64,000 bases of DNA from an uncultured Colwellia sp. (GCA_913049915.1 CAJWZC010000006.1:1-64000); one strand, 5' to 3'; shown: positions 1-12,791, counted from the stretch's first letter. Numbers and translations: made by a program. The notes: generated from the letters alone by a model not told the origin.

Positions 1-905
1 CCTTCACTATTTTTACATAATGGGAAACCAAGCTCTTCACGCTTTTGGTAATAAGCTTGTGCAACACCTTTTGATAAAGCTCGTACACGTAAAATGTAAC
101 GCTGGCGTTCAGTCACTGATATAGCATGACGTGCATCAAGTAAGTTAAAAGCATGGGATGCTTTTATTACTTGCTCATAAGCTGGTAGTGGTAAATTAGC
201 TTTAATCAATTTTTGACTGTCTTTTTCACATTGATCGAATTGTACAAATAGCGCGTCTACATCGGCGTGATCAAAGTTATAAGTAGATTGCTCTACCTCA
301 TTTTGATGGAATATATCGCGATAATAAACAGTACCTAATGGGCCATCAGCCCAGACTAAGTCATAAATGCTATCCACATTTTGGATATACATTGCTAAGC
401 GTTCTAGTCCGTAAGTAATTTCACCAGTAACTGGTGTACACTCTAAACCACCCACTTGTTGGAAGTAGGTGAATTGAGAGATCTCCATACCATTTAACCA
501 GATTTCCCAACCTAAACCCCAAGCACCTAATGTTGGTGACTCCCAGTTGTCTTCCACAAAACGTATATCATGAACAAGCGGGTCTATACCTAACTCTTTT
601 AATGAGTTGAGGTAAAGTTCCTGAATATTCTTTGGCGATGGTTTCAACATCACTTGGAATTGATAATAATGCTGCAAGCGATTTGGGTTTTCACCATAAC
701 GACCATCAGTAGGACGACGGCAAGGCTGTACGTATGCACTACTCATAGGCTCAGGGCCAATAGAGCGTAAAAAAGTCATTGGATGGAATGTTCCAGCCCC
801 AACTTCTAAATCAAGTGGCTGTACAATTACACAACCTTGACGTGACCAGTAATCCTGCAGTTGCAAGATTAAACCTTGAAAAGTTTTACTATTATAAGTT
901 GTCAT
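1..905 (-). CDS. glyQ: Glycyl-tRNA synthetase alpha subunit, 3' end cut by window
   Basis: Catalytic subunit of the tetrameric (alpha2beta2) bacterial glycyl-tRNA synthetase, which charges tRNA-Gly in the cytoplasm. The reading frame starts at the ATG at 905 ([20 protein letters not shown]) and stays open to base 1 for about 301 codons. E. coli GlyQ is about 303 residues, so only the last few codons and the stop are missing. Typical GlyQ stretches are visible: the [19 protein letters not shown] region near residue 36, [16 protein letters not shown], and [20 protein letters not shown]. glyS would be expected just beyond the left edge. It is separated from the gyrB end by about 166 bases holding its promoter and a hairpin terminator. 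Confidence 0.95.
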   Translation of the reverse strand, partial: MTTYNSKTFQGLILQLQDYWSRQGCVIVQPLDLEVGAGTFHPMTFLRSIGPEPMSSAYVQPCRRPTDGRYGENPNRLQHYYQFQVMLKPSPKNIQELYLNSLKELGIDPLVHDIRFVEDNWESPTLGAWGLGWEIWLNGMEISQFTYFQQVGGLECTPVTGEITYGLERLAMYIQNVDSIYDLVWADGPLGTVYYRDIFHQNEVEQSTYNFDHADVDALFVQFDQCEKDSQKLIKANLPLPAYEQVIKASHAFNLLDARHAISVTERQRYILRVRALSKGVAQAYYQKREELGFPLCKNSE

Positions 906-1020
906 GGTATTCACTTCTGTCTTGTTTAACTGAACAAAGAATAATACTAAAATTTATTTTCCTATTCTTTGCCATATTATGCATTAGCTAATTATAACTT
1001 TATTAGAGTATTTACCCTAC

Positions 1021-1054
1021 AAAAATGCCCGGATATGAAAACCGGGCATTTTAT
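1021..1054 (-). terminator. Rho-independent terminator after gyrB
   Basis: An 8-bp perfect stem ATGCCCGG/CCGGGCAT with a 9-base loop. Read leftward it is followed by a T run (TTTTTGT), as expected for the end of the dnaA-dnaN-recF-gyrB transcript. The other side is also T-rich, so it may work in both directions and protect glyQ transcription from read-through. Confidence 0.85.
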
Positions 1055-1071
1055 TTAGTTCCTAATAATTA

Positions 1072-3525
<2,454 letters not shown>

Positions 3526-4656
3526 CTACTCAATCTTAACTGAATTATTCACAGGTAATATACCACCATGTTTCACGTGAAACATATGATATTTATTTTT
3601 ACTACTCTCTTTATCAATAACTAAGTCGTTAGTAATAAAAGGTTGTAATACACCCTCTTCTATTGCCGTAATAATTACTTGGCAATCCAAAACACTTAAC
3701 GCTGTTGACAAAGATTCCCTAGAATTAGCATCTAATTCCGCACCTATATCATCAATAAGTAAAATTGGTTTTACTCGTTTAACTCTTGCAATTAATTTAG
3801 CTTGTGCAAATGTTAACGCCAGTAAAAACAACTTTTGTTGTCCTCTTGAAAGCTGACTTTCTAGTGCCTGCTTTGCAATGAGGAATTTTACATCAAATTT
3901 ATGTGCTCCGTAAATACTATAACCAAAAGCTTGTTCCCTTTCATGACTATCATTTAATGAATCAATTAAACTCTTTTTCTGTGGCCAACCCTGTAAGTAC
4001 TGTACGGTAACCTTATCAGCAATGCTCGGTAATAATAGTTCTAACCAATAAGGTAACTCTAGAATTAAGTTAGTTATATATTCATTTCTAACATCAGCAA
4101 CTTCTTGTGAAAGTTGACAGAACATGGCGGTCCAATAATCAAATGTCGTTTTATCTAAATTATGCCTTATACAAGCATTACGTTGCTTAAGTACTCTATT
4201 GAATTCACGCCATTGCTTGGTTGAATCATGTTTCACGTGAAACATACCTAACTCTACAAAACGACGACGCTCTTTCGGTCCACCAAAAAACAATTTGAAA
4301 CTTTCTGGCGTAACAATTTGTACCGCTATATTCTTAGCTAACTCAGATAAACGTGCATGACGCTCCCCGTTTATTTTAATGAGCGTAACACCTGTTTGTA
4401 AATGTTTACTTAAACCTAGTTGTAAATCGTTTATATCTTTAACACTAACAACAAAATTATCTGTGTCGTAACTTGCAAGATGTTCTACTTTACTGGTGCG
4501 AAATGATTTGCCATGACCCAGAAAAAATATAGCTTCAAGTAAACTACTTTTGCCGCTGCCATTATCCCCAACAAAAAAATTGAGTTTCGGATGTAAATCT
4601 ATAGCAACAGATGATAAGTTTCTAAAATTATACGTAGTAAGCCTAGCAACACTCAT
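3526..4656 (-). CDS. recF: DNA replication and repair protein RecF
   Basis: ABC/SMC-type ATPase that with RecO and RecR loads RecA at single-strand gaps. Walker A is GDNGSGKSS at residues 30-38; the signature-like LSRGQQKL and the Walker B LLIDDIGAELD lie in the C-terminal third. At 376 residues it is slightly longer than most RecF proteins (about 360) because of a C-terminal tail. The gene holds two identical 18-bp palindromes, each read in frame as MFHVKH: codons 138-143, in the conserved RRRFVELGMFH stretch, and codons 358-363, in the tail. Both contain perfect ParB-binding parS sites. It lies 29 bases after dnaN. Confidence 0.98.
   Translation of the reverse strand: MSVARLTTYNFRNLSSVAIDLHPKLNFFVGDNGSGKSSLLEAIFFLGHGKSFRTSKVEHLASYDTDNFVVSVKDINDLQLGLSKHLQTGVTLIKINGERHARLSELAKNIAVQIVTPESFKLFFGGPKERRRFVELGMFHVKHDSTKQWREFNRVLKQRNACIRHNLDKTTFDYWTAMFCQLSQEVADVRNEYITNLILELPYWLELLLPSIADKVTVQYLQGWPQKKSLIDSLNDSHEREQAFGYSIYGAHKFDVKFLIAKQALESQLSRGQQKLFLLALTFAQAKLIARVKRVKPILLIDDIGAELDANSRESLSTALSVLDCQVIITAIEEGVLQPFITNDLVIDKESSKNKYHMFHVKHGGILPVNNSVKIE
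3569..3584. promoter_or_regulatory. parS: parS site 2 (ParB-binding centromere site)
   Basis: Perfect 16-bp match to the bacterial chromosomal parS consensus TGTTTCACGTGAAACA, extended by A and T on either side to an 18-bp palindrome. It lies in the 3' part of recF (codons 358-363). The ParA and ParB genes are about 12.5 kb away and oriC about 9 kb away, the expected origin-proximal setting for a ParB loading site. Confidence 0.95.
4229..4244. promoter_or_regulatory. parS: parS site 1 (ParB-binding centromere site)
   Basis: Second perfect TGTTTCACGTGAAACA, 660 bp from the first and also in recF (codons 138-143). The extended 18-bp palindrome is identical to the other copy. I saw no further perfect copy elsewhere in the window. 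Confidence 0.95.
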
Positions 4657-4685
4657 CAGTAAAAAAAGTACCTATTCACTATAAT

Positions 4686-5789
4686 CTATAAACGCATCGG
4701 CATAACAACATAAAGCGCTTCGCCATTGTTACTACCTTCAATAACTACACTACTATTGGCATCAGCTAAAGTAAATTTAACATTCTCATCTTTAATAGCG
4801 CTTAATACATCAAGGACATAACTAACGTTAAAACCAATTTCTAACTCACCATAAGGAAAGTTAATTTCAATTTCTTCCTCGGCTTGTTCTTGTTCTGGAT
4901 TATTGGCAGTAATTTTTAAATTAGTATCAGAGAAATTTAAACGAACACCTTTAAATTTTTCATTAGATAAAATAGAAGCTCGTGATAAAACCTGACGAAG
5001 TGCATCTTTATTGGTTTCAAATATCTTATCACCATTTCTAGGCAATACGCGTCGGTAATCAGGGAAACGACCATCCACTAATTTACTGGTAAAAGAAAAT
5101 TCAGTATCAATAATGCGAATATGATTAGAGCCTAAAAATATCTGTACTGATTCATCAACCGGTGCAAGTAGTCTAATTATCTCCAGTATACCTTTACGCG
5201 GAACAATAACTTGTCTCGCTGGTAATGCTAAAGAGTCATTTGATATTTTACAAATAGCCAGACGATGACCATCTGTTGCAACTGAACGAATTTCGTTGCC
5301 TTCACTTTCGATAGACATACCATTGAGATAATAACGAACATCTTGGTTGGCCATCGAGAAATGAGTGCTTTCTATCAAACGTAAAAATTCAGATTTTAAT
5401 AACTGAAACTCTACATCCCCTTTCCATTCTTCAATATTTGGAAAATCAACAGCGGGCAAAGTAGAAAGAGAATAACGACTGCGACCCGAAGATAACTTAA
5501 TAGACTCGTCGATAACTTCAAAAGATATCAAAGAATTCTCTGGTAAGCTTTTACATATATCTAAAAGCTTACGCGCGGGAATAGTGATATTACCGTCTTC
5601 ACCCTTATTCTGAATTTCTGTATAAGCAACCATTTCAAGTTCTAAATCAGTAGCGGTTAGGGTAAGTGAATGACCACTTACTTCAAAAAGTATATTACTC
5701 AAAATTGGTAAAGTACTTTTGCGTTCAACTGCACCAGAAACCAATAATAATGGTTTAAGTAATAATTCCCTGTTCAGTGAAAACTTCAT
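4686..5789 (-). CDS. dnaN: DNA polymerase III beta subunit (sliding clamp)
   Basis: Ring-shaped processivity clamp for DNA polymerase III, also a docking platform for Hda, MutS and repair polymerases. Its 367 residues match the usual length of three clamp folds. Family features are the N-terminal MKFSLNRELLLKPLLLVSGAVERKSTLPILSN, ATDLELEM, the central SVATDGHRLA and the terminal MPMRL. It lies between dnaA (64 bases upstream) and recF (29 bases downstream) in one leftward cluster. Confidence 0.99.
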   Translation of the reverse strand: MKFSLNRELLLKPLLLVSGAVERKSTLPILSNILFEVSGHSLTLTATDLELEMVAYTEIQNKGEDGNITIPARKLLDICKSLPENSLISFEVIDESIKLSSGRSRYSLSTLPAVDFPNIEEWKGDVEFQLLKSEFLRLIESTHFSMANQDVRYYLNGMSIESEGNEIRSVATDGHRLAICKISNDSLALPARQVIVPRKGILEIIRLLAPVDESVQIFLGSNHIRIIDTEFSFTSKLVDGRFPDYRRVLPRNGDKIFETNKDALRQVLSRASILSNEKFKGVRLNFSDTNLKITANNPEQEQAEEEIEINFPYGELEIGFNVSYVLDVLSAIKDENVKFTLADANSSVVIEGSNNGEALYVVMPMRL

Positions 5790-5853
5790 TTTGATACCTA
5801 CTTAAGTGCTTGTGTTATTATTTTTGTATTACTTTAAAAATTAAAATTAAAAA

Positions 5854-7239
5854 TTAAGATGAAAGTGTTCTAATTAAATTTGAATAATCTTCTTTTATAT
5901 CATGCGTTTCTTCACGTAAAGACTTAACTTTACGGCATGCATGTAAAACAGTTGTATGATCTCTACCACCAAATGCATCACCAATTTCGGGTAAGCTATG
6001 GTTCGTTAACTCTTTAGATAATGCCATGGCTATTTGGCGAGGTCGAGCAACAGAGCGATTTCGTCGTTTTGATAACAGATCAGCTATTTTAATTTTATAA
6101 TATTCAGCAACCGTTCGTTGAATATTATCTATAGTAACTAATTTATCTTGTAAGGCGAGTAAATCTCGTAATGCTTCACGGACAAAGTCGATAGTAATAG
6201 CACGACCAGTGAAATTAGCATTCGCAATAACACGGTTTAAAGCCCCTTCTAACTCGCGAACATTAGATCGAAGACGTTTGGCAATAAAGAAAGCAACTTC
6301 ATCAGCCAAATTAATCTGACTTTCTTCAGCTTTACGTTTTAATATTGCTACACGCGTTTCAAGTTCTGGCGGTTCTATTGCTAAGGTTAAGCCCCAACCA
6401 AATCGAGATTTTAATCGGTCATCAACACCATTAATTTCTTTAGGATACCTATCACTCGTCAATATAACCTGTTGATTTCCTTCAAGAAGTGCGTTAAACG
6501 TATGAAAAAACTCTTCTTGAGTTCGTTCTTTACCTGCAAAAAATTGAATATCATCAATAAGTAAAGCATCGACACTTCGGTAGTATTGCTTGAATTTTTC
6601 CATAGCGTTGTTTTGTAATGCTCTAACCATATCTTGCACAAAACGCTCTGAATGCATATAAGCAATTTTAGCATTGGGTTTATTGAGTAAAATTCCATTA
6701 CCAACAGCATGTAATAAATGCGTTTTACCTAAACCGGTACCGCCATAAATAAATAAGGGGTTATAAGCTGTACCTGGATTATCTGCAACTTGCGAAGCCG
6801 CTGCACGAGCAAGTTGATTAGATTTACCCTCAACAAAATTTTCGAAGGTATAATTTAATCGTACATTAGTTTTTTTAGGGATATTACTTTCTGGCTCAGC
6901 AGCTTTAGGGGAAGAAGTCGCTTTGGAAAACATTGACTCGTTACCACCATTATTTCTCGTGGTTAAATTAGTCGTAATGGAATTATTAACTATTGGTTTA
7001 CTACCCACGTCAAAACGTAGTAATAATGGATTACTTGGTTCGTTAATAGTAAGAAGTTCATTTATACGATTAACATATTTGTCTCTAACCCAATCTAGAA
7101 CAAACCGATTAGGAGCATATAAGGTCATAACATTATCATTTATAACGCATTGTAACGGTCGGATCCACATACTAAATTGCTGAGCAGGCAATTCTTCTTG
7201 TAGAACAGATAGGCATCTTTGCCAAGGTGAATGATCCAA
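5854..7239 (-). CDS. dnaA: Chromosomal replication initiator protein DnaA
   Basis: AAA+ initiator that binds DnaA boxes at oriC, melts the origin and helps load DnaB. At 461 residues it shows all four domains: the N-terminal DnaB-interaction segment, a variable linker (about residues 80-125), the AAA+ core with [15 protein letters not shown] (about residues 163-177), [20 protein letters not shown] and the arginine region, and the C-terminal DNA-binding domain with [15 protein letters not shown]. It is first in the dnaA-dnaN-recF-gyrB cluster. A consensus DnaA box about 60 bases upstream suggests autoregulation, which is known in E. coli and inferred here. Confidence 0.99.
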   Translation of the reverse strand: MDHSPWQRCLSVLQEELPAQQFSMWIRPLQCVINDNVMTLYAPNRFVLDWVRDKYVNRINELLTINEPSNPLLLRFDVGSKPIVNNSITTNLTTRNNGGNESMFSKATSSPKAAEPESNIPKKTNVRLNYTFENFVEGKSNQLARAAASQVADNPGTAYNPLFIYGGTGLGKTHLLHAVGNGILLNKPNAKIAYMHSERFVQDMVRALQNNAMEKFKQYYRSVDALLIDDIQFFAGKERTQEEFFHTFNALLEGNQQVILTSDRYPKEINGVDDRLKSRFGWGLTLAIEPPELETRVAILKRKAEESQINLADEVAFFIAKRLRSNVRELEGALNRVIANANFTGRAITIDFVREALRDLLALQDKLVTIDNIQRTVAEYYKIKIADLLSKRRNRSVARPRQIAMALSKELTNHSLPEIGDAFGGRDHTTVLHACRKVKSLREETHDIKEDYSNLIRTLSS

Positions 7240-7295
7240 CCAAAACTCCAGTAGTAACTAGGTTATTATTTTTCTGTGGGCTATTATCTATTGAG

Positions 7296-7304
7296 TTATC
7301 CACA
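7296..7304 (+). promoter_or_regulatory. DnaA box upstream of dnaA
   Basis: Perfect TTATCCACA about 57 bases before the dnaA start codon. Its position suits autorepression of dnaA by DnaA, as established in E. coli; the role here is inferred. Confidence 0.75.
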
Positions 7305-7578
7305 AGTGCAATATTGACTTTTGACTATTATAATTATTTTTTGATTGAATAACTCTAAGTAACTGTTAAAAATAAATAAAAGTAACAAATTTTAAGAAAA
7401 ATAAGTAGGTTATTTATCAGACTTTGATACTTTAAACCTGCATTTAACTGAATTAGTTATTCAGATAATAAAACCCTCTTGTGATAAAACTGTGAATATC
7501 ATTAGTAATACCAGTCAAGATCACAAGGATCATCAGTTAAAATGCAAGGATCATTATGAAAATAGCAGACATAAAGGA

Positions 7579-7607
7579 TTGACAATTATCTCAGTAAGCA
7601 TTAATAT
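7579..7607 (+). promoter_or_regulatory. Sigma-70 promoter for rpmH-rnpA
   Basis: TTGACA, a 17-base spacer and TAATAT, about 70 bases before the rpmH start. The -35 is perfect and the -10 near consensus, as expected for a strongly expressed ribosomal protein operon. Confidence 0.65.
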
Positions 7608-7679
7608 TCGGCCTCATTTTTTAGATGTGTGCTCAATAGGCTGTTTTGCCAGGGCAACAACAACCGACGGATTAGCGTA

Positions 7680-7814
7680 ATGAAAAGAACATTTCAACCT
7701 AGCGTATTAAAGCGTAAGCGTAACCACGGGTTTCGTGCTCGTATGGCAACTAAGAACGGACGTGCTGTAATAGCTCGTCGTCGTGCGAAAGGCCGTGCTC
7801 GTCTTAGCGCATAG
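7680..7814 (+). CDS. rpmH: Ribosomal protein L34
   Basis: Basic 44-residue protein of the large ribosomal subunit. The sequence from [20 protein letters not shown] to the C-terminal [10 protein letters not shown] is the standard L34 pattern. The ATG at 7680 is chosen because it gives the canonical start and length; upstream in-frame codons have no counterpart in the family. It is followed 43 bases later by rnpA, the usual conserved pair. Confidence 0.98.
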   Translation: MKRTFQPSVLKRKRNHGFRARMATKNGRAVIARRRAKGRARLSA

Positions 7815-7857
7815 TATCAATCCTTGTTTACAATGTTTGATATAAGGTAGTCTAACT

Positions 7858-8244
7858 ATGACTACTTATAAATTTAATCGGGAGTCACGTTTGTTGACTC
7901 CTGGTCATTTTCAAGCGGTTTTTTCTAAACCTATCCGCTTTGGCTCTCGCCACTTTACTTTATTAGTAACAACTAAACCTCATACTCTCATATCTGATAA
8001 ACATAACTCAGTTGCCAAAAACCGTTTAGGCTTAGCTATTGCTAAAAAACGAGTAAAACTTGCTGTGCAACGTAATCGTGTTAAAAGGCAGGTAAGAGAA
8101 AGCTTTCGCTTAAATCAAGATAATTTACCTGCTATCGATGTAGTCGTTATGGTAAAATCTGGTATTGATCAACTTGATAACAAAACGATAAATCAGGAAT
8201 TAGAGAATATATGGCGAAAAATAATTCAGCGCCACAAAAGCTAG
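7858..8244 (+). CDS. rnpA: Ribonuclease P protein component
   Basis: Small basic protein that works with the M1 RNA to cut 5' leaders from tRNA precursors. 128 residues. The RNR motif is visible in [29 protein letters not shown] near the middle, preceded by the F-R-F type N-terminal substrate-binding region. It overlaps the start of yidD by 34 bases, typical of the rpmH-rnpA-yidD-yidC-mnmE cluster. Confidence 0.97.
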   Translation: MTTYKFNRESRLLTPGHFQAVFSKPIRFGSRHFTLLVTTKPHTLISDKHNSVAKNRLGLAIAKKRVKLAVQRNRVKRQVRESFRLNQDNLPAIDVVVMVKSGIDQLDNKTINQELENIWRKIIQRHKS

Positions 8245-8474
8245 TAATAACCGTTATAAAAAGCTATCAACGCTTTATTAGTCCATTACTAGGTTCTAAT
8301 TGTAGATTTACTCCAAGCTGTTCTACTTATGCAATCGAAGCTATTAATTGTTTTGGGATAATAAAAGGTGGCTGGTTAACAAGTAAACGTATATTAAGAT
8401 GTCACCCACTCAATGAGGGCGGTCAAGACCCTGTTCCTCCTATAACAAAAACAAATAATATCAAATCAGATTAA
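8211..8474 (+). CDS. yidD: Membrane protein insertion efficiency factor YidD
   Basis: Small 87-residue protein associated with the inner membrane and linked to YidC-dependent insertion. The family signature is clear: [20 protein letters not shown] followed by STYAIEA, and [15 protein letters not shown]. It begins inside the 3' end of rnpA in another frame, the usual arrangement. The tail after the DPVP motif is short and polar. Confidence 0.95.
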   Translation: MAKNNSAPQKLVITVIKSYQRFISPLLGSNCRFTPSCSTYAIEAINCFGIIKGGWLTSKRILRCHPLNEGGQDPVPPITKTNNIKSD

Positions 8475-8767
8475 AATAATATTTTGGTATTAAAATATGA
8501 GTAAATATACTTATAAACATTTATAGCCTAATACTTATCATTAATTCAAGATGGATTATTCATATCAATAGCTAGCCTATTACCAATGAGTTTTACGAAT
8601 AAGTTACTAAAAATGATTTATTAATCCGATCTGAGGTTAAATAGCCTACCTAGACTAAAAGATAGTAGGTTATTAAGCGCACCTATATTAATATGCCACG
8701 CACTTATCAAATTTAAATTATGCACGGGATAATATTCCCCTGCCAACAAAGAAGAGAAGTAAATTTT

Positions 8768-10399
8768 ATGGAATCCCAACGCAGTCTACTTTTTATTGCG
8801 CTTATGGTTGTTACCTACTTACTGTTTAGTCAATGGCAACAACAAAATGCTGTAGTTCCTGAACAAATAAGTATTAGCCAAAACCAGTCAGCTGAAAATG
8901 TCAACTCAGACTTCGTGCCTGAGTCTTCAGATGCTCAAGTAAGTTCAGTAAAATCAACCGATACTTCTGCCAAATTAATCACAGTTACCACTGATACATT
9001 CATCTTGAAAATTAATAGTCAAGGTGGTGACATAGTTGAAGCTAAATTACTTAACTACGATACTGAGCAAGGTAATGGTATTCCATATACAATCATGCAA
9101 AATGGAAATCAAAAGTATATTGCTCAAAGTGGTTTAACCGGCGCTAACGGTATTGACCGTATAATCAAAGGTCGTCCAATTTATACCAGTACGCAAAACA
9201 ACTATGAGTTAACTAATGACAATTCAAGTATTGATTTAATTTTTCATGATGCTAGTGGTATGACAGTAACTAAACGTTTTATCTTTAATAAAAATAGCTA
9301 TAGCGTTGGTGTAAAATACTTAATAGATAACAACACAGCTAACAGTGTTTCTGTACAAATGTATGGTCAGCTTAAACAATCGACTGTTGTAGAATCAGGT
9401 GGTGGTATGTTACCAACCTACCGTGGTTCAGCTTACTCAACAACAGAAGAACGTTACGAGAAATATGATTTTGACGATATTCAAGAAGCAAACTTAACTA
9501 AGGTGACTGCTGGTGGTTGGGTAGCAATGCTTGAGCATTATTTCGTTTCTGCTTGGGTTCCAAAAACTGAAGATAGTAACCAAATTTATACAACGTATAG
9601 TAATAATTTTGAAGCCGTTATTGGCTTTAAAGCTCCTGCAGTTATCATTGATGCCGGTCAGCAAGGTTCAACGTCTGCAATATTCTATGTAGGTCCTAAA
9701 GATCAGTATGCACTAGATGAAATTTCTGACGGTTTGGGCTTAACTATTGATTACGGTTTCTTATGGATGATTAGTAAACCACTGTTTTGGTTACTACTAC
9801 AAATTCAGTCGATTTTTTCTAACTGGGGTGTAGCTATTATTATCATCACATTGATAGTTAAAGGTGCTATGTATCCATTAACTAAAGCGCAATATACCTC
9901 AATGGCTAAAATGCGTGACTTAGCGCCTAAAATGGCACAGTTAAAAGAACGCTTTGGTGATGACAGGCAAAAAATGTCACAAGCCACCATGGAAATGTAT
10001 CGTAAAGAAAAAGTGAACCCCGCAGGCGGTTGTTTACCACTAATACTTCAAATGCCTATTTTCTTAGCCCTTTACTGGGTATTCTTAGAAAGTGTTGAAT
10101 TACGTCACGCACCGTTTGTATTCTGGATTCAAGATTTATCAGCTATGGACCCATTCTTTGTGTTACCTGTGCTCATGGGTGCAAGTATGTATGTTATGCA
10201 AAAAATGCAACCTATGACAATACAAGATCCAATGCAGCAAAAAATAATGCAATACATGCCAGTAGTATTCTCAATATTCATGGCTTGGTTCCCATCTGGT
10301 TTAGTACTTTACTGGTTAGTAAGTAACTTGATTTCTATTGCACAAATGAAAGTTATCTTTGCTGGCATAGCCAAGAAAAAAGAAGCAACAGCAGCATAA
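8768..10399 (+). CDS. yidC: Membrane protein insertase YidC
   Basis: Inner-membrane insertase and chaperone acting alone or with SecYEG. From the ATG at 8768 it is 543 residues and starts MESQRSLLFIALMVVTYLLF, the first membrane segment. A purine-rich AGAGAAG ribosome site precedes this ATG, so the more upstream in-frame ATG (8720) is not chosen. A large periplasmic beta domain follows (about residues 60-330), then the conserved core with GCLPLILQMPIFLALYWVFL and the later hydrophobic helices ending in a basic tail. About 300 bases without a clear gene separate it from yidD. Confidence 0.97.
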   Translation: MESQRSLLFIALMVVTYLLFSQWQQQNAVVPEQISISQNQSAENVNSDFVPESSDAQVSSVKSTDTSAKLITVTTDTFILKINSQGGDIVEAKLLNYDTEQGNGIPYTIMQNGNQKYIAQSGLTGANGIDRIIKGRPIYTSTQNNYELTNDNSSIDLIFHDASGMTVTKRFIFNKNSYSVGVKYLIDNNTANSVSVQMYGQLKQSTVVESGGGMLPTYRGSAYSTTEERYEKYDFDDIQEANLTKVTAGGWVAMLEHYFVSAWVPKTEDSNQIYTTYSNNFEAVIGFKAPAVIIDAGQQGSTSAIFYVGPKDQYALDEISDGLGLTIDYGFLWMISKPLFWLLLQIQSIFSNWGVAIIIITLIVKGAMYPLTKAQYTSMAKMRDLAPKMAQLKERFGDDRQKMSQATMEMYRKEKVNPAGGCLPLILQMPIFLALYWVFLESVELRHAPFVFWIQDLSAMDPFFVLPVLMGASMYVMQKMQPMTIQDPMQQKIMQYMPVVFSIFMAWFPSGLVLYWLVSNLISIAQMKVIFAGIAKKKEATAA

Positions 10400-10434
10400 A
10401 ATATGCAAGTAGTTTACTTCGCAGAATAAAAAAA

Positions 10435-10467
10435 GGTGATTACTGATAATACAGTAATCGCCTTTTT
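10435..10467 (+). terminator. Terminator after yidC
   Basis: 11-bp stem GGTGATTACTG/CAGTAATCGCC (one G-U pair) with a 6-base loop and TTTTT tract, 36 bases after the yidC stop. It separates the rpmH-yidC unit from mnmE. Confidence 0.85.
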
Positions 10468-10550
10468 CGTTTTAGGGAGTTAAGTTTTAGGCATTTATGG
10501 GCAAATACAGTAAAATAGTCGTCATTCATATTTAAAGTAATTACTTAACC

Positions 10551-11966
10551 ATGACCTCAATTTCTTACAAAACAACAATAGCCGCACAAGCCACAGCACC
10601 AGGACGTGGTGGCGTTGGTATTATTAGAGTATCAGGCCCAGAAGCGAAAAATGTTGCTCAAGCTATTTTAGGAAAATTACCCGAAGTAAGAAAAGCTGAA
10701 TACCTATCTTTCTTAGACAGCACATCCCCTGATAAATCACAGGTATTAGATCAGGGCATCGCTATCTATTTCAAAGCACCTAACTCATTTACTGGCGAAG
10801 ATGTTATTGAGTTTCAAGGTCATGGTGGTCCCGTTATTTTAGATATGCTGCTTAAATCAATACTGGCGTTACCTAAAGTCATTATGGCTAAACCTGGTGA
10901 ATTTAGTGAACAAGCTTTTTTAAATGACAAACTCGATTTAACCCAAGCAGAAGCAATTGCTGATTTAATTAACTCAAGTTCAGAACAAGCAGCTCGGTCT
11001 GCCCTGCACTCTTTACAAGGTGATTTCTCAAAACTCGTTAATGAAATGGTCGAAAATATTATTCACCTGCGCATGTATGTCGAAGCTGCCATTGATTTCC
11101 CCGAAGAAGAAATTGATTTTCTTGCGGATAAAAAAATAGTTAATGATTTAAAAAATATTATTAACAAAGTAGAAGATGTGCGTAAACAAGCGCAGCAAGG
11201 AAGTATTATTCGTGAAGGAATGCGTGTAGTCATTGCAGGCCGCCCTAATGCGGGTAAATCTAGCTTATTAAACGCATTAAGTGGTAAAGAAACCGCCATA
11301 GTTACTGACATTGCCGGTACCACTCGTGATGTACTCGCTGAACAAATTCATATCGATGGCATGCCATTACATATAATTGATACCGCTGGATTACGAGACA
11401 GTGATGATGTCGTTGAGAAAATAGGCATTGAACGCGCTTGGCAAGAAATCAATAAAGCTGACCGTGTATTACTAATGGTCGATGCTAGTGAAGATCACAG
11501 TATCTTAGAAGATGAACAAGACATTAAAGATTACTATCCTGAGTTTTTTGCCAAACTACCAGAGAACATTGGCCTAACACTTATCAGAAATAAAGCCGAT
11601 GTAAATGATGCTAAAACAGGATTTACCGAGTTTACTGATACCGATGGTACGCAACACGCTATTATTACTTTATCAGCAAAGACAGGTAAAGGCGTTGTTA
11701 GCCTAAAAGAGCACTTAAAAACTATTATGGGTTACCAAGGTAGTACAGAGGGTGGCTTTATGGCAAGAAGACGTCACTTAGTGGCATTAGAGAATACCCA
11801 TCAGCATTTGCTGGTTGGATTAGAGCAACTTGAGTCTTACGTTGCGGGTGAAATATTGGCAGAAGAACTGCGTATTTGTCAGCAAGAGTTAGATCAAATC
11901 ACTGGTGAGTTCACCAGTGATGACTTGTTAGGTAAAATATTTAGCTCTTTTTGTATTGGTAAATAG
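10551..11966 (+). CDS. mnmE: tRNA U34 modification GTPase MnmE (TrmE)
   Basis: With MnmG it installs the carboxymethylaminomethyl group on wobble uridine 34 of certain tRNAs. 471 residues, slightly longer than E. coli MnmE (454). The N-terminal tetrahydrofolate-binding domain contains [12 protein letters not shown] and EFQGHGG. The inserted G domain has [14 protein letters not shown] (about residues 229-242), the DIAGTTRD switch and DTAGLRD. The C-terminus ends in FCIGK, the conserved catalytic Cys motif. Its partner mnmG is only 1.2 kb away, on the far side of mioC and oriC. Confidence 0.98.
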   Translation: MTSISYKTTIAAQATAPGRGGVGIIRVSGPEAKNVAQAILGKLPEVRKAEYLSFLDSTSPDKSQVLDQGIAIYFKAPNSFTGEDVIEFQGHGGPVILDMLLKSILALPKVIMAKPGEFSEQAFLNDKLDLTQAEAIADLINSSSEQAARSALHSLQGDFSKLVNEMVENIIHLRMYVEAAIDFPEEEIDFLADKKIVNDLKNIINKVEDVRKQAQQGSIIREGMRVVIAGRPNAGKSSLLNALSGKETAIVTDIAGTTRDVLAEQIHIDGMPLHIIDTAGLRDSDDVVEKIGIERAWQEINKADRVLLMVDASEDHSILEDEQDIKDYYPEFFAKLPENIGLTLIRNKADVNDAKTGFTEFTDTDGTQHAIITLSAKTGKGVVSLKEHLKTIMGYQGSTEGGFMARRRHLVALENTHQHLLVGLEQLESYVAGEILAEELRICQQELDQITGEFTSDDLLGKIFSSFCIGK

Positions 11967-12240
11967 CCGATATTTATACCCCTTTCTATTAAAATAAACA
12001 GAGGTAAGTCATTTACTTCTGTTGTTACCACCAAAAATTCCTTCGGTGATCCCTCATTATAGCGTCTACAATTCCCTATTCCACACGAGTAAATGTTACT
12101 CGTTCAAAATATTATTAAGTAAAAACTTAGTAAATATACTTATTATATTCGATCGAAATGCTTCTTTTTATTCATTGTTAAGTAATACAATAGGGTAAAT
12201 ATACACTATAAATTCCCCTTATAAACTAAAGAGAACCTCT

Positions 12241-12738
12241 ATGAGCGCGATTCAAATCATCGTTGGAAGCATGCTTGGTGGCACAGAATATGTAGCAGAA
12301 GCTTGTGAAGAAACCCTAATTGAACTTGATCATAAGGTTGATATTCACTTAAAACCGGATCTTAATAGCATCATCAACAATACTTTCCCTATCAATATTG
12401 AAGAAAAAAAGCACAGTGGCTCCCCCGAAAACCCTATTTGGATCCTTTGTACCTCAACACATGGCGCTGGTGACTACCCAGACAACATCAAGCAATTTGT
12501 TAGTGATCTAAGTCATTGTGCACAAGATCTATCCACGGTTAGTTTTTTAACCATAGGAATCGGAGATTCTAACTATGATACTTTTTGCAAAGCAGCTAAA
12601 GACCTATCAAAACTATTAATTTCAATAGGTTGTAGTGAGTTAACCGCTGTTAAAACCTTTGATATGTCAGAAGATATAGATCCAGAAGATCTTGTTCAGC
12701 AGTGGATCCGTACAAATATAGATCTACTTTCGATCTAA
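12241..12738 (+). CDS. mioC: Flavodoxin-like protein MioC
   Basis: Small FMN-binding flavodoxin beside the origin; E. coli MioC has been linked to biotin synthase activity. 165 residues against about 147 in E. coli. Visible features are the N-terminal IIVGSMLGGTEYVAE phosphate-binding loop, STHGAGDYPDNIKQF and IGIGDSNYDTFC. The gene is rich in GATC sites (about eight), continuing the GATC density of the adjoining oriC. In E. coli transcription from mioC enters oriC; the same orientation is seen here. Confidence 0.93.
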   Translation: MSAIQIIVGSMLGGTEYVAEACEETLIELDHKVDIHLKPDLNSIINNTFPINIEEKKHSGSPENPIWILCTSTHGAGDYPDNIKQFVSDLSHCAQDLSTVSFLTIGIGDSNYDTFCKAAKDLSKLLISIGCSELTAVKTFDMSEDIDPEDLVQQWIRTNIDLLSI

Positions 12739-12758
12739 CCTGATCACTTACCCATAAC

Positions 12759-12767
12759 TTATACACA
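12759..12767 (+). promoter_or_regulatory. DnaA box in oriC (TTATACACA)
   Basis: Identical to the E. coli R2-type box TTATACACA; nearest box to mioC. Confidence 0.8.
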
Positions 12768-12791
12768 GTTTTCGATCTATTTATTTTACAT

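Larger units (their letters stand above)
7240..7679. other. dnaA-rpmH divergent intergenic region
   Basis: About 440 AT-rich bases carrying the leftward dnaA promoter region, one perfect DnaA box and the rightward rpmH promoter. Pseudomonas-type chromosomes have their oriC in this gap. Here only one consensus DnaA box is seen and the cluster of boxes lies next to mioC and mnmG instead, so this is read as a regulatory gap. No supported gene is present. Confidence 0.6.

Noticed and set aside
7240-7679. Possible oriC between dnaA and rpmH
   Set aside because: Only one consensus DnaA box and no unwinding-element pattern; the mioC-mnmG gap has four boxes, 12 GATC sites and E. coli-like 13-mers.
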